Below, piece by piece: positions 11,403 to 22,960 of a stretch of 64,000 nucleotides of DNA (position 1 is its first letter; each line of letters starts with the position of its first letter). The notes under the pieces were generated by a model, which was given only the letters and a program-made list of their open reading frames with translations, ran no database searches and was not told the origin of the DNA. Made by a program: the position numbers and the translations under genes. Source of the DNA: Clonostachys chloroleuca (taxonomy: Eukaryota; Ascomycota; Sordariomycetes; Hypocreales; Bionectriaceae); the NCBI GenBank assembly GCA_037952775.1, contig JBANAY010000003.1, positions 22,444,001-22,508,000 of the forward strand, written 5' to 3'.

Positions 11403-11897
11403 ATGCATATCGTCATGGTAGAACCGTTACCACTACAGTTCACCTTTTGTCCACCCTCCGATCTTTGCTCTTTGGGGCTAAAGCCGAAGGAGGTGACAAA
11501 TTACAACTGCCGGATCGCAACAGGCGAACAACTTTTACTACCAGAAGTGATCCTTAGGGCGTCAACGCTCGGGTTACGACGGAGTGCGACCAAGCTTGAA
11601 AAATTAATGTCATCATACCGACCCCCACAGTCTTTGTTTGATAAGATGCTTTCATCCCTTGTGGACTCGCTCTCGGCTCCAAGTTCCACACTGCCATTTT
11701 CGAAGCACCCCGTGAAATCTCATTGGCTACCGGTCCGGGAGAAGGAAGTATTCTTGCTGCCTAGAGTAGCGGTATATGAAGATGGTGGTCAGGGAAAGTG
11801 CCGAGGGTTTTGTTACGAGATAGCTACAGTTAAAACTATCCCAGCTCTTCAAGCTCGCAATTTCCCTTGGTCAAGCACAATCATTATCACGAATTGA
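11403..11897 (+). CDS. Doubtful ORF, 164 aa
   Basis: An open frame of 164 aa in an otherwise gene-poor region. No motif, signal peptide or membrane helix is evident and I do not recognise the sequence. The composition is not obviously biased and the length exceeds chance expectation only slightly. It could be a small orphan gene, one exon of a larger gene, or noise. Confidence 0.2.
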   Translation: MHIVMVEPLPLQFTFCPPSDLCSLGLKPKEVTNYNCRIATGEQLLLPEVILRASTLGLRRSATKLEKLMSSYRPPQSLFDKMLSSLVDSLSAPSSTLPFSKHPVKSHWLPVREKEVFLLPRVAVYEDGGQGKCRGFCYEIATVKTIPALQARNFPWSSTIIITN

Positions 11898-12552
11898 GTA
11901 CAAAATAAGCGTAAATTTATCAAGCCTTATGAACAATCCCAGAAAATTCGGTGAACCGCTTCCTGGGACCATGGAACATTGTTGATAGCTCGGTGCTTCT
12001 CCGGTGCTGGTTCCCCAAAAGTCCACCCGGCCAATCCGCTTTCTACTGAATCAGCGAGTGATATAGCTGCGGAGTGTCGGAGGACCACTTAATGTCGCCT
12101 CATTGATTGCCGGGGGCGAAGCTACTGAGATCCCGAGCCCACCAAAACCCTGGCAAGCCAAACAGGAGCTCCGTAGCCAATTCTCCGCCGCTTCTTGAAG
12201 AGGTTTCACAGGCCGTGTTTGCCGTGGTACGTAGCATCCAAAGGGGGCCGCGAAACGAGGCTTCAGCACACTATGACGGAGCCTGCTTCCACTCCCCAAC
12301 AACAACACTTCCATTCTCGACACGACACGGGGAATTGTATCCATGGGGTCTGTCAATGGAGAAGGGGGAGCACGGGGAAACAATTTGGAGATAATTGGGG
12401 TTCTCCGATGTGGGGATTAACTCAGAAAACGTGTGAGCCCGGTTATCAATAAATATCAGGCGACGCCTGCCAGTCGCTAGCAAGTCCTACTCATCTGCCC
12501 TGCCCTCCGATTCTCTTCTGTCAAGGCGATCAGCTCTGGAAATCGTTTCACC
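11898..12552. other. Upstream region of the MFS gene
   Basis: About 650 bases before the transporter start. It is rather GC-rich near 12060-12300. No repeat or conserved ORF was seen; it is presumed promoter sequence. Confidence 0.45.
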
Positions 12553-14194
12553 ATGTCGTCCCAAGTGATTGATGACGCCAAGCAGGACATTGCTGCCCAC
12601 GATGAGCTCAAAGACTCCCCGGCGCCAGCCATGGACCCAGCGCGTCGAGCTGAGGTTGAGAAGAGCCTCAAGCGCAAACTTGATGCACGATGCAGTCTGT
12701 TCGTGCTCATTTACATCATGAACTATCTCGATCGAAACAACATCGCCGCCGCCCGTCTCAAGGGCTTGGAGGCGGACCTCAACCTCAACCCGACCCAGTA
12801 CGCCACTTGCTTGAGTATTCTCTACGTGGGCTACATTCTCATGCAGGTCCCCTCAAACATGTTCATCAATCGCATCCAGCGGCCCAGTGTGTACATTGCG
12901 TGCTCCATGCTTCTGTGGGGAGTCATTTCCACTCTCACGGGCTGCGTGAACAACTTCGGCGGAATGGTTGCTACCCGGTTCTTGCTCGGTTTTGTCGAGG
13001 CCGCTTTCCTGCCAGGTGCTCTACTCATCCTGTCCAAGTGGTACACTCGTCGGGAACTTACAACAAGGAATGCCATTCTGTTCTGCGGTAACCTCATCTC
13101 AAATGCCTTTTCAGCCCTTATCGGCGCTGGAGTCCTGTCCAATATGCAGGGCGTGATGGGGCATGCTGCCTGGCGCTGGCTGTTCTGGATCGAGGGAGCC
13201 ATCACCATGAGCATCGCCATCTCTGCCGCCTTTATCCTTCCTGATCTCCCCACCAATTCTCGTGGCTTCACGGAAGATGAACGAAGAGTAGCCCAGCTGC
13301 GAATGATGGAGGATGTCGGTGAGGCAGACACAGACTCTGCAGAGCAGGGCATGTTCGACGGTCTCATTATGGCCGTCAAGGATGTCAAGATCTATGTCAT
13401 GATGTTCACCTTTACTGCCTACGTCGTCGGCCTCTCTTTCAACGCCTTTTTCGTAAGTCTCACCATCCTCAATCTTGTTGAACACTTGTTGAGAATGAAT
13501 GCTAACTCTTTCACAGCCAACCCTTACCAACACTCTCGGCTTTGGCTACGTCCCGACTCTACTCATGAGCTCCCCACCCTGGGTGTTCTCATGCATTGTC
13601 TCCGTCATCGTCTCATGGCACTCTGATCGCACACAGGAGAAGGTACGTGCCAGACATCCGATTTGATAAATCGTCATGAAAATAGACCAAGATTGCTAAC
13701 TCTAAACCCAGTTCTGGCACATCACCTGCCCCATCCTTGGTGGAATCGTCGGCTTCGTCATCAGCATGTCCACCCTGAACGTCGCCGCTCGCTACGTCGC
13801 CCTCTTCCTCCAAGCATCATCATATGCAGGATTCATCGTGTTTTACTCATGGATCAGCTCTTCTTTCCCTCGCCCACCCGCCAAACGTGCCGTCGCCATC
13901 GCGATGATCAACGCGTTCAGTCAGCTTGGCAATATCGCAGGATCCTACGTCTGGGGCTTGAGCGACAACGGCTTCAGAAAGAGCTACGGAATTGTGCTGT
14001 CCATGTTTGGAGTCACCATTGTGGGCTGCTTTGCATTCCGGTGCATCCTTGTCCGGCTCAACAAGAAGCTGGAGGAAGGCGAGTCGGCGTGGGAGACGAG
14101 ACCAGATGTGGCTGAGCAGACTGCTGCTGTCGAGATCATGGAGAACGATGATGAGGCTTTGCGTGTCCGGAGGGGATTCCGCTACCTTGTATAG
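12553..14194 (+). CDS. MFS transporter, anion:cation symporter (allantoate permease-like)
   Basis: A 502-aa plasma-membrane carrier from three exons with introns 13453-13516 (64 nt) and 13643-13711 (69 nt), both GT-AG with CTAAC branch sites. A cytosolic N-terminus of about 55 residues precedes the first helix, CSLFVLIYIMNYLDRNNIAAAR, a hallmark of the Dal5/Tna1/vitamin-H group. ILMQVPSNMFI follows and RFLLGFVEAAFLPGALLIL carries the conserved helix-4 pattern. After the second intron, FWHITCPILGGIVGFVI and the later helices complete about 12 segments. Such proteins import small organic anions (allantoate, nicotinate, pantothenate or similar); which one cannot be told. The gene is intact. Confidence 0.92.
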
Positions 14195-15218
14195 AGCTTT
14201 ACTCGCAGCTGCCATCCCGAATAAATTGCTTCTTACACTTAGTTACAACAATTGGTGGATGGCCCCAAAGTACAAGTTTCCCATTCGTGTCCAGAAACTG
14301 TGAATGCATCGAGTTGTTTGCTGATTCAAGGTTTCAATCGGGAGGCGGGAGTCATGGAGCCACAATAATTGGGTAATGGGAAAGATGCCGGATGCAATAC
14401 TTCCCTTGATGAATGGCGGGCTGATACAGACAGCGCAGGACGAATAAGGTGCAACGCGTAGAGTCAACTTCATACTCTCCCTTATAAGTTCCCTTTATTT
14501 GAGAATGAATACGCAACAAGGCACATCATCGTCCCAGCCAATTCACGATATTGGACAAGACTGGACTCACCAGTTGTTCACCCTAACTGGAGTTTATGCG
14601 ACATCTGAACCCTATGTGATACTCTCGGACAACCTCATAAATTGAAGCCCAATCTCCCTCATTATCAGTCTGCAGGTCGAGAGAGTCTAGGTCTGAGATG
14701 GCCATGCCGAAATGGCTATCACAACAATCTGCCTAGTAGCTTCGCTCCTAATGATGGCCGCTCATAGCGAGATCTGCAACCTTAATTCTACCTATCGTTC
14801 ATTTCAGGATCAGCTACTCTGGTGCTAGCTATAGAAACTCACAAGAATTGTCGAAAGTGCATGGATACTTTTATTTGGACCACGAAAGCAATTCCATCGA
14901 AAATCACATGCCGCTTTTGGTAACTTGTCGATATGCTGGAGCATACCCCGGGCCATGGGCTGTAATCATTCAACGAATCTGAGAGAAAGAAGTCACGCGC
15001 TACGAGAGTCCATAAATGGTTGAAAAGGTTGGACCAGACCTATGGGTGGATGTGTCACTGAAGAGTCTAACACATCAGACGAGGAGCTGGGGTGTCATAA
15101 ATCGTCGACTCCTACGATGCTATCCAGCCGAAGAAAGCCGTCGTCTTTTTTTTTTCTATTTTATTATTATGTACTGTAAGATACAAATGCTCAACTCATA
15201 CCAGTCTGAACATTCTGA
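14195..15218. other. Intergenic, no gene seen
   Basis: About 1 kb after the transporter. ORFs up to about 100 codons occur but none resembles a family. A poly-T run sits near 15145. The 5' exon of the cysteine-rich gene that follows may lie at the right end. Confidence 0.45.
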
Positions 15219-15964
15219 GTTTTCTTTTGGATCAATAATCATTCCTTCGTTGACGAATTCCAGTCTCATCTTCCTACGCAACGCGACAGCAACTACACGC
15301 AATGCAGCCAAAAAGGTATCCACGGAGGAGGGAAAAACTCGAAATGCAACTTTGCTGCCAAGCTCCCCGATCGTCCGGATCATTATGGTTTCCAATATTG
15401 CAGGAGCAAAGAGCTCCAGATGCCGCAGGGGGTAAACTGCGACTCCAGGCACTACCACTTGACCACGGACGGGCCCTTTCCAGAGAATAGTCTCTACAAA
15501 GGTCACCACGACAAACCTTGTGGCCAATAATTCATGTGGAACCTGCAATGTGACTCAGCGGGCATGAGCTGCTCCCAGAAAGGACCGTTTTGGGTTTGTG
15601 AAAACGCCGAGCTTGTGGAAAAGTCGGTCAACTTTGACGACCAATTACGTGCGCAACTGGAGAGGCCCAGCGACAGCAACGTACTGACACATATTCAGAC
15701 CCAAGAGTGATCCCATCACTGGAGGAAGAATGCACCAGTGCCAGCTTGATGGCCACATTAATAGGTTCAGTCGTTTCGACCGCCGCGGTCTCTTCTGCCC
15801 CTGCAGCCACATCGGGTTTTGCGACGTCTGGTTCCGCAACATCCGCTAACAGTGCCTCAGCAGAGCCCACCGCCACATCCCAGGGACAAACGCGGGGAGG
15901 ATTTCAGCTGCCAAATCCGTTCCACTTGCCGGCAACTTGTTTATGTCCGGGCTGGGTAGTCTGA
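15219..15964 (+). pseudogene. Cysteine-rich secreted-type protein with in-frame stop and one intron
   Basis: A continuous frame from 15219 to the TAA at 15528-15530 contains SNYTQCSQKGIHGGGKNS, CNFAAKLPDRPDHYGFQYC, NCDSRHYHLTTDGPFPENS and LYKGHHDKPCGQ. The same frame continues after the stop with QCDSAGMSCSQKGPFWVC and VEKSVNFDDQL. A 50-nt intron at 15649-15698 (GTGCGC donor, ACTGAC branch, TTCAG acceptor) leads to HPRVIPSLEEECTSAS, a Ser/Ala/Thr-rich tail and the stop at 15962-15964. The regularly spaced cysteines and the S/T tail look like a fungal extracellular protein. No start or signal peptide could be placed, so the 5' end is missing or lies in an unseen exon. Family unknown. Confidence 0.5.
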
Positions 15965-17676
15965 TTCTTAGAGCTTAGTCAGAGCTGCCAGTTGTCAGCA
16001 AATTTCGCTTCAATAATTTACTCAAGCGAAAGAATCGTTTCATCTTGAGTCTTTCTCTGTGCCGGTCGGAGTTTTTGAGTGTATCATGGGATATCTAGCT
16101 TCCTGCCAAAGGAACCGCAAGAATACGTTGACCACTCATTTCTCTTCCCTTACCGGGATGCTAAGAGGTCCAAAGCGAGCTGTCCTAGAGTTTTGTGAGT
16201 CGGCAGATCTGACAAGCCGGACCAGGGAATCTCAAACCATAGCTGTCTTGGCGGCCCAGTTTTTGTACGCTGGCACAAATCGATATGTGCTGTGCAGAGC
16301 TTCCTGGCTTAAGTGCATATTAATAGCAAGTAACGATCAGCTGCGCAGAAGCCAGTGATTTTTCTGGTGCTAGATGCAAGAGACTGGGTCGCCAAGCATG
16401 GCGATTCCGGGTCCTGGCACAGGTAAGACGCCCAGCCTTCCACCCAGGTCAATGGGTGGCTGTGCTCCTTTTTCTGCCTGGTAAAGTGGGGGATGAGGTC
16501 CCTGGAGAACAATGCTTGCACCAGCCTTTTCGTGTTTGGTTGTAGCGCGTTCTAAATTGCATAGTCTAATGAATAGGTTAATCACGCTTACTGTGGGTGG
16601 GCTTCACAATCAAAAGAAGGAGGCTAATGAGCAGAGCTGAATTCAGCTTCGAACCAGTCTGCCCGTGGGCTGGGAGCATTCACTGTAGGCTTCTGATCTA
16701 GGCTCTGCGGTAGACAAAGATGTTTTTATTCCTCCGGCCCTCTCCCTAACCATGTCCAGACAGGAGAACAGCCATGCCTCATCCTCATTACCAGCCTCCG
16801 ATGAGCCTGGGGTCCTCGTCATTCACGATTACCCTAGACTACTTCGCTTATGAGTTTTGAAATAGCATTACCTCGGAGGAGTTTGGGAGGGAGATCATAG
16901 TTAGCCCCAAATTTACCCGTAAGTTTACCTAAACTCAACACAGTGATATGGCCGTGATCTAGAGTTACTGTGTTTATTCTTAAATAGAGGCTTAGAACTA
17001 TGGTTAAAAGGGGCGAACACAGCCCACGTCTGACAAGCACGCTATCCGACTCGACGCCACTTCACGTGGGAGTGAGGGTATGCACACACTAGGAGGAGCA
17101 TAGCACCAGCAATCTCTCTGCATGAAACCCGTTTTGGCCCCCAAGAAGGAGAATTGCCCTCGAGAAATAGCCCCAAAAACATTGGCATGACCTTGCAGAC
17201 CTGACACGTCGTCGGGACTATTCAGCCCTGCATTGGTAAGCGTAACAGTGGCCCCTGTTCAGAGGAAATTCAGTGGATTTTAGCAGTTCCTTTTGAGTGG
17301 CCAAGTCAGGGGTCAAGGCTCCATTCTATTCGAGGGGCTGTGATGGTAGTGACCCGTCAGCACCGCCAGGGCTCCAGACCTGGCTAGGTTGTTGCGAGCC
17401 CTCGGACTTGGGCAGACTACGAAGGCTAGTATGCTTACTCCAGCCAGGTATCCCATGTCGATGCATAGGGCAATGCCCAAGCCAGCCCGACCGATAGTTG
17501 TTGATTGCTATTAATAAAATAAGTTCGGATGTGGCTTGCAGAGAGTATCGATATAAGGGTAACTGATGCTCCCACTCAGCAGTTCGCTCTATTCCCTGGA
17601 TCATCCAAGTGCCGGATTATTTCCTTTTTTACAGTTAATATTCCGTGTTGTGTGAGTGTGTTAGCAACAAGCCACA
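15965..17676. other. Intergenic, no gene seen
   Basis: About 1.7 kb without a recognisable gene on either strand; only short frames lacking family features. The last 100 bases form the leader of the trypsin gene. Confidence 0.45.
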
Positions 17677-18650
17677 ATGAAGTCCTCGATCTTCGCCGCA
17701 GTACTCTCCCTGTCTGCTTTCGCAGCAGGGCTTTCTTCCGAAGACGATGTTTCAACTATCAAGGTCGTTGGAGGAGAAGACGCTGGTGCATCCGACTTCC
17801 GCTTCATTGTGAGCATCGAGAGCACAATCGAGGGCGAGGAAGGTCACTACTGCGGAGGTACCCTGATCAACGAGTGGACTGTCCTCACCGCCGCCCACTG
17901 CCTTGTTGGCGAGAACGCCGGAAGCACCCAGGTCCGCGCCGGTCACCGGGTAAGCATCATTGATCCGCTTTGATCCTTGATCTGGAGCAAACTAACTGTG
18001 AGATTAATAGGTTCGCAACACTGGCGGTGTCACAGTTGGCGTGACCTCTTTCTGGCGTCATCCCAAATACAACTCGACCACGACCGAGAACGACATTGCC
18101 CTGATCGAGCTAGATGACCCTATCGAGAAGACCAAGGATATTACCTATGCTACCTTGGCTGCTCCCAAGAACGACCCTAAAGCCGGCCTCAATGTTACAG
18201 TCGCGGGGTGGTATGTGAAGCCAACGCAATACAATTTCCTCATGGACACATCACTAATCTTTTTTTCATTGTAGGGGTCATACCAAGGAAGATGGTGACT
18301 TGGCGGTCAAGCTCCAGAAGGCTTCCTTCGCAGTCGTTGCCCGTGACGAGTGCCGCAAGAAGCTAAAGTCCCCCGTCACCAACGACATGTTCTGTGCCGG
18401 AACCCCCGCTGGTGGCATCGACTCCTGCCAGGGCGACAGCGGCGGCCCTCTCATCAACGCCGAGAACGGAAATGTCATCGGTGTTGTCTCGTGGGGATAC
18501 GGATGTGCTCGCGCTGACTCGCCCGGCGTCTACGCCCGTGTTGGATACTTCCGTGAGCAGATCAACGCTGAGGCTTGGTACCCTGCCAACAAGAAGCGAT
18601 GGATGCCTTTCAGCATGAACAATCGGGCCGTCAAGGGGCTTAGCCAATAA
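17677..18650 (+). CDS. Secreted trypsin-like serine protease (S1A)
   Basis: A 282-aa extracellular protease from three exons, introns 17950-18010 (61 nt) and 18211-18274 (64 nt). A signal peptide covers residues 1-18 ([18 protein letters not shown]), followed by a short propeptide and the mature start VVGGEDAG near residue 30. The catalytic triad is His74 (TAAHC), Asp119 (ENDIALI) and Ser213 (GDSGGP). Asp207, six residues before the serine, is the S1-pocket residue that gives trypsin specificity for Lys/Arg. GWG at the second splice junction and [16 protein letters not shown] are family signatures. An unusual basic tail of about 20 residues ([20 protein letters not shown]) follows the last conserved helix. 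Confidence 0.95.
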
Positions 18651-19587
18651 AGCAACAGCTTCTATGTATATATACACGGGATATCAAATTAGCGGCTTGA
18701 CAATATGGGAGGTTTTCTCTCATTTGATTTATGACTTGGGTCAACAGGGACGTTGATATAAAGCAGCATGGCTTACGAATTCTTGCATTTATAATATATT
18801 GGCATTGGCAGTTACGCTTATAAGTTGATATGATTTCCCTTCCCGTTGATTCTATGCCCACAAACCTGACTAGACTATGTAATTCGTCCTTATAGAGGTT
18901 CTCTTATTTCAATTCCATTAGGATATCGTATATTGATTAGTGGCGCTACCGATAAAATATCACAACTGATCGTCTGTTGAAGCCTGAGTTGATGGTCACG
19001 AGGGAACGCGATGAACCCCTTCATCCGAGCTAAATGCTCAGAGATGGCTCGCTATATTGAGTTAGGAGCGGCAGAAGTCGAAAAGAAGCTGTAGTATCCG
19101 GTCATAGTGACTTGGTCCAGGGGTAAACATTTGCCACCATGTCAGCTTAACGTAGAAGGCGATATTTTTCGACGAGAAACCTTGTGATCATTGGCCCAAT
19201 GGCTTTCACTGATTTGATCCAATTTCATTCGAATGAATATACCTGTTCAAGTTACGCAGAGGTGCGTTATACTCGTATTATTCCATTAAAGGCTATCTGC
19301 CCTGTGTTGCTCCTCTCAACCAGTATCATCGCACAGGATAGGATTTCTTTGGAGGAGTGGGGAGAAAAGATGCCACCCGAGCGTAATACATCCTTTAGTT
19401 GCGGTTAGGAAACGAAGGGCGGTTTCAGACTTTCAATTAAGCGCTGGCAATGGCTGTGTACGGGCCATATCTTGTCCTAATTCTCACGACATGCAACCAA
19501 CTTCGTCCGCCTGCGTAAATCACCACCACCCCGTGAGGGCTTCCTCAGCCATCTCCTGGCTCTCCATCTCCGCGCTGCTCATAAGAT
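18651..19587. other. Intergenic, no gene seen
   Basis: About 940 bases between the trypsin stop and the decayed ankyrin gene. Nothing recognisable on either strand. Confidence 0.45.
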
Positions 19588-20995
19588 TCACTTGTGTAAT
19601 TCTCCGCATTTTAGACATTCATGTCTATTCCCCGCGACTGGAGAATAAGCCACGATCCTTCCATCGCTATACCGGAAACACTCTCGACTATACAAGAGGT
19701 CTAACATAAAGGTTAGACCCCGTTCCAACATTTCTTCTGCAAGATCCCTTCCAAATACGGTATGCAGGCATTCCTCTGTGAACTGGTCCAAGAGTAACAT
19801 TACTATAGCTGTATACTCAGAAAGAAGTGCTTGGACGACAATAGTGTAATCACAACCAGCACCATATGCAAGGAGTTTCTGAACGATGGCGATACTACCA
19901 GACTTGATGGCGCCTTTTATTGGACGGTGAGTTTGGAGACGAGCCTTATCAATATCTGCACCGTATTCATGTAGTAGATTTACTACATGCTCACTCCTAA
20001 AACGAGCAGCAAGGTACAGAGGGGTCTCCACGTTACTATTGCCAATACTGCCTTCGGTTACCTTGTTATCTCCGCCAACGTGACACCTAGAGTCAAGTAG
20101 GTTCTTAGAAACATCGAAGTTGCCGTGTTTAGTAAAGCGCCTCAAGTGCAAAGCACGAATGTGATCGGGAGCTTCAGGGATAAGAGAGATCAGCCTGGTA
20201 TATACCGCCCAGTTTTTGGCAAACCCTGCCACTTTCCCGAGTAAAACTTTGGGTTTCCAGTGCTTTGGTAAACTGCCATCTCCGTTGGGCAAATAGTTGA
20301 AGTAGGCAGCACTCTGATCAGCTCGAGAGGGGGAATATATTGCCATCTCCAAAATCCCGGCATCACCATTCATAGCAGCACCAAGACCCCCCTGAATATC
20401 TGTCTTACCCTTCTGATAGATTTCTCCTAGGGAGTACTGGCAGAGAAATGGCTGGGTCTCTGATCCAGTATCATTATAGGTGGGCTCACAATTGTCAGGC
20501 AAACTCTCCTGAAGAAGTTGTAAGATCTCAATATTTCCAGATAGCGATGCTGCTTCGATTACAGATGGGAAGATCATTGTGTGTCGGATCGTTACCTTTC
20601 TCAAGCAGGCGCTTAACTATAGTCGCTTCACCGAGGAAGGCTGCGGCGCTGAGGAGACTCGCATCTGGGCTGGACATGATCGCGTCGACTTTAGATCGCC
20701 GCCATTCCTCCCCAAGTCACGCCAAGTCCTAACTAGCATAATTTCTGAACCGTCTCTTGAAATCGGCACCCGTATCGTGGCAAATAGAATCCGCGATTTG
20801 TCTGACTTCCACATATCGAAATGTAGAAGGGTCGGATGCATTTTGCACTCTATGAACAAGATACGAATTCAAAAGTCGTTGGGTACCATAATTCTGCATA
20901 ACAGGCCATTGCTTTATGAACGATATATCGTGGTGGTCTTATGCCTGAGGCTCATAAGCATCCAATATCCGCGTCTTGAACAATGCTACTCTGCA
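19588..20995 (-). pseudogene. Decayed ankyrin-repeat protein gene
   Basis: The 3' part (19588 to about 20566) encodes ankyrin repeats, for instance VIEAASLSGNIEILQLLQE and ETPLYLAARFRSEHVVNLL followed by EYGADIDKA. Upstream the same gene continues in another frame: PDASLLSAAAFLGEATIVK then RLLEKGNDPTHNDLP, showing a one-base insertion near 20564-20573. Further upstream, residues such as STFRYVEVRQIADSICHDTG and FIKQWPVMQNYG stay in one frame but are cut by TGA (20717-20719), TAG (20729-20731) and TAA (20939-20941). Each is one C-to-T change from CGA, CAG or CAA. No start codon was found. This looks like a true pseudogene, possibly with RIP-type mutations. Confidence 0.65.
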
Positions 20996-21435
20996 TGGCG
21001 GAAAAGAAAGCAGAGGGGAATGACGACAAGGCAAAAACCTATGATAAGGCAACCCAGGCAGAGCTTCTGAAAGGTGTTTACTAAAAGGCGGGACAGGACC
21101 CATCCTAGCTCAACACGGTGCATCTTAAGGACATAAACGAGGAGACGACCAAACCAGCAATCGGCGAAATTAGGGGTGGAGCTAAAGGCGATATTGTCAT
21201 GAGTGAGACTCAGGAACCAGAAAAATTCAAAAAGATCATGGACACTCCGTGGGGAAAGGGAGTTACGAAGATCGGTAATGAGTTCAACAAGAAGGTCGAC
21301 AGTGTCATTAGTCCTGAGCCACAGACAGAGACAAAAAGGCGAAGGATAAAAAAGCCCGAGATTGTTGAAAAGGACCCGCATTTAGAGTTCAAGTTTTCAG
21401 ACAAGCAGAGTGAGGACACTCAGCAGAGCGGTTAG
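20983..21435 (+). pseudogene. Small hypothetical gene with two in-frame stops
   Basis: One plus-strand frame runs from the ATG at 20983 to the stop at 21433-21435, broken only by TAA (21082-21084) and TAG (21106-21108). Read through, it is hydrophilic and charged, with EKKAEGNDDKAKTYDK, ETQEPEKFKKIMDTPWGKGV, VISPEPQTETKRRRIKKPE and DPHLEFKFSDKQSEDTQ. Both stops are single C-to-T changes from glutamine codons. The smooth continuation of composition across both stops suggests a recently disabled gene rather than chance. Function unknown; its 5' end slightly overlaps the decayed ankyrin gene on the other strand. Confidence 0.45.
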
Positions 21436-22150
21436 TTATCGACCTGATTGTTTCTGTATGGCCTCGATCTATATCTAGATATATATTATACATAGCCCAC
21501 TAGGTGCTATAGTGGCTATGCTTGAGCTTTACATGGAGATTATCTCCCCTGTCCAATGGATCGTATTCCTAGTCTTATAATCACTCCGGCCCTTGAGTAT
21601 GCTTGGCATAAACTAATCCAACATCTCACAGAGGTATATTGTGTATAGGTACATACATCTATTGAGGCCTAGTTTGAGGACCATCCATCATCAGCAGGGG
21701 TAGACTGAGTGGCCTAGTTGTGGGACTCTGCCCCAGTTTCTGGACTGAGACAGAGCCGACTGAGCTGCGAAGCCCTGAGGAACCCTGAGTGACCATGGCT
21801 AAGCCGAAGCTGAGCCGATGAGGTTCTGAATGACTACCTTATCACAATTGGTCGCGCTGTGTTTATTGCTGACGCGCGCGCGCTGTTTGTATTCTTATGG
21901 GACATTCGCATTTGGCTGGCTGCTATAATTCGGCCAGTTCCCAATTCGGCATTGTCGGCAACCGTGTCTCTTGGCAGCAATAAGTAGGCTCACTAGGCAT
22001 CCGCTAAGCTGGCCCTTCTCGTTTGTTGTGAAATTAAATGACCCGCAGGGTTTTCCATTTACGCCTCCAAGCCTGAGTGACCACATTCTATCAAACCACC
22101 CGCTACCTGCCCGCCGTCGGACTATTCTTCACCAGAAGCGACCATCCTGA
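21436..22150. other. Intergenic with CTGAG-rich stretch
   Basis: No gene seen. Between about 21690 and 21835 the motif (A/C)CTGAG recurs roughly ten times at irregular spacing. A short purine/pyrimidine alternation (GACGCGCGCGCGC) lies at about 21871-21883. Confidence 0.4.
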
Positions 22151-22504
22151 ATGGCTATTGTGCGGCGAAAACCGACCGTAAGGCCGTGTGACATCAACCC
22201 TGAACGGCGACAGCGACTTCGCAGCGACTCCGACGATGAGGGGCCGCCGAGCAGAGCGACGCGTATCTTGGAAGCAATGGAGGACATAGGCAGATACTCG
22301 GTCTATTATGCCAGAAGGGGCGCCAGTGCTGGGTTGGACTTCATATTGGGCAACCTGAAATGGATTCTTATCGCTCTTCTCCTCTCTTACTTGGCGGATC
22401 TGCTACTCAAGAGTCGCGGCGGGCCTTCTGGCCGTCTTCGAAACAAATACCCCTGTGGCATAGGAGGCGTTTCGCACCCAATGTGCAGCGATTGCTCAGG
22501 TTAG
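22151..22504 (+). CDS. Small single-pass membrane protein, hypothetical
   Basis: A 117-aa protein. The N-terminal 40 residues are Arg-rich (VRRKPTVRPCDINPERRQR), followed by a mixed segment and one strongly hydrophobic helix, FILGNLKWILIALLLSYLADLL (about residues 69-90), then a short Gly/Cys tail. Basic residues before the helix suggest a cytosolic N-terminus. No family recognised. The single intact frame with a good ATG context makes it a plausible small gene, though the short length leaves doubt. Confidence 0.55.
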   Translation: MAIVRRKPTVRPCDINPERRQRLRSDSDDEGPPSRATRILEAMEDIGRYSVYYARRGASAGLDFILGNLKWILIALLLSYLADLLLKSRGGPSGRLRNKYPCGIGGVSHPMCSDCSG

Positions 22505-22960
22505 CTGTGAGCTCGGGTCCATGGGATCTGGGTTGTGAGGATGGAGGCAGATGGTGGTTGTCATAGGGTTATGTCAAAACAACGAGGAAATAATTTCGTC
22601 AGTGACCGGCGACAAGGAAGAATCGCTTATGTTTGACAACAAACACTGAATTGAGTGATCGATTACGAAAGGCGTCGCAGTCCTAGGGACCTTGTTTTCA
22701 AAAGGGGGCCTACGGGAACAATACGCTCCTGACAAATGCGGATGCAGATAGCCTCAAAGAATTGTGGTAACGTTATTGAGCAGTCGATGTAAGCGGTGTC
22801 AGAATGAGCTTTTCTTTTGCCTAACAGGGCGAACACTGAACCGAAGCCAAGTTGACACGGCCAGACAACATCTCTATGATACCTGAAACAGTGATCTCGA
22901 GACTCTTGGCCTTGGCCAAGTCTAATAACTAAGCAGAGATAGTCCAAGAAGTAGAAAAAG
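22505..22960. other. Intergenic, no gene seen
   Basis: About 450 bases between convergent genes. It presumably holds two 3' ends; nothing else seen. Confidence 0.45.

Noticed and set aside
15016..15435. 139-aa plus-strand frame
   Set aside because: Runs through poly-T and overlaps, in another frame, the better-supported cysteine-rich gene.
15521..15560. A 39-nt intron removing the TAA in the cysteine-rich gene
   Set aside because: The donor GTGGCC is poor, the length is below the usual minimum, and it would delete a cysteine that fits the spacing.
20700..20740. A homopolymer frameshift in the G4 run at about 20710 as explanation for the ankyrin break
   Set aside because: The same frame upstream and downstream is continuous apart from TAG and TGA, so point mutations explain it better than a frameshift.
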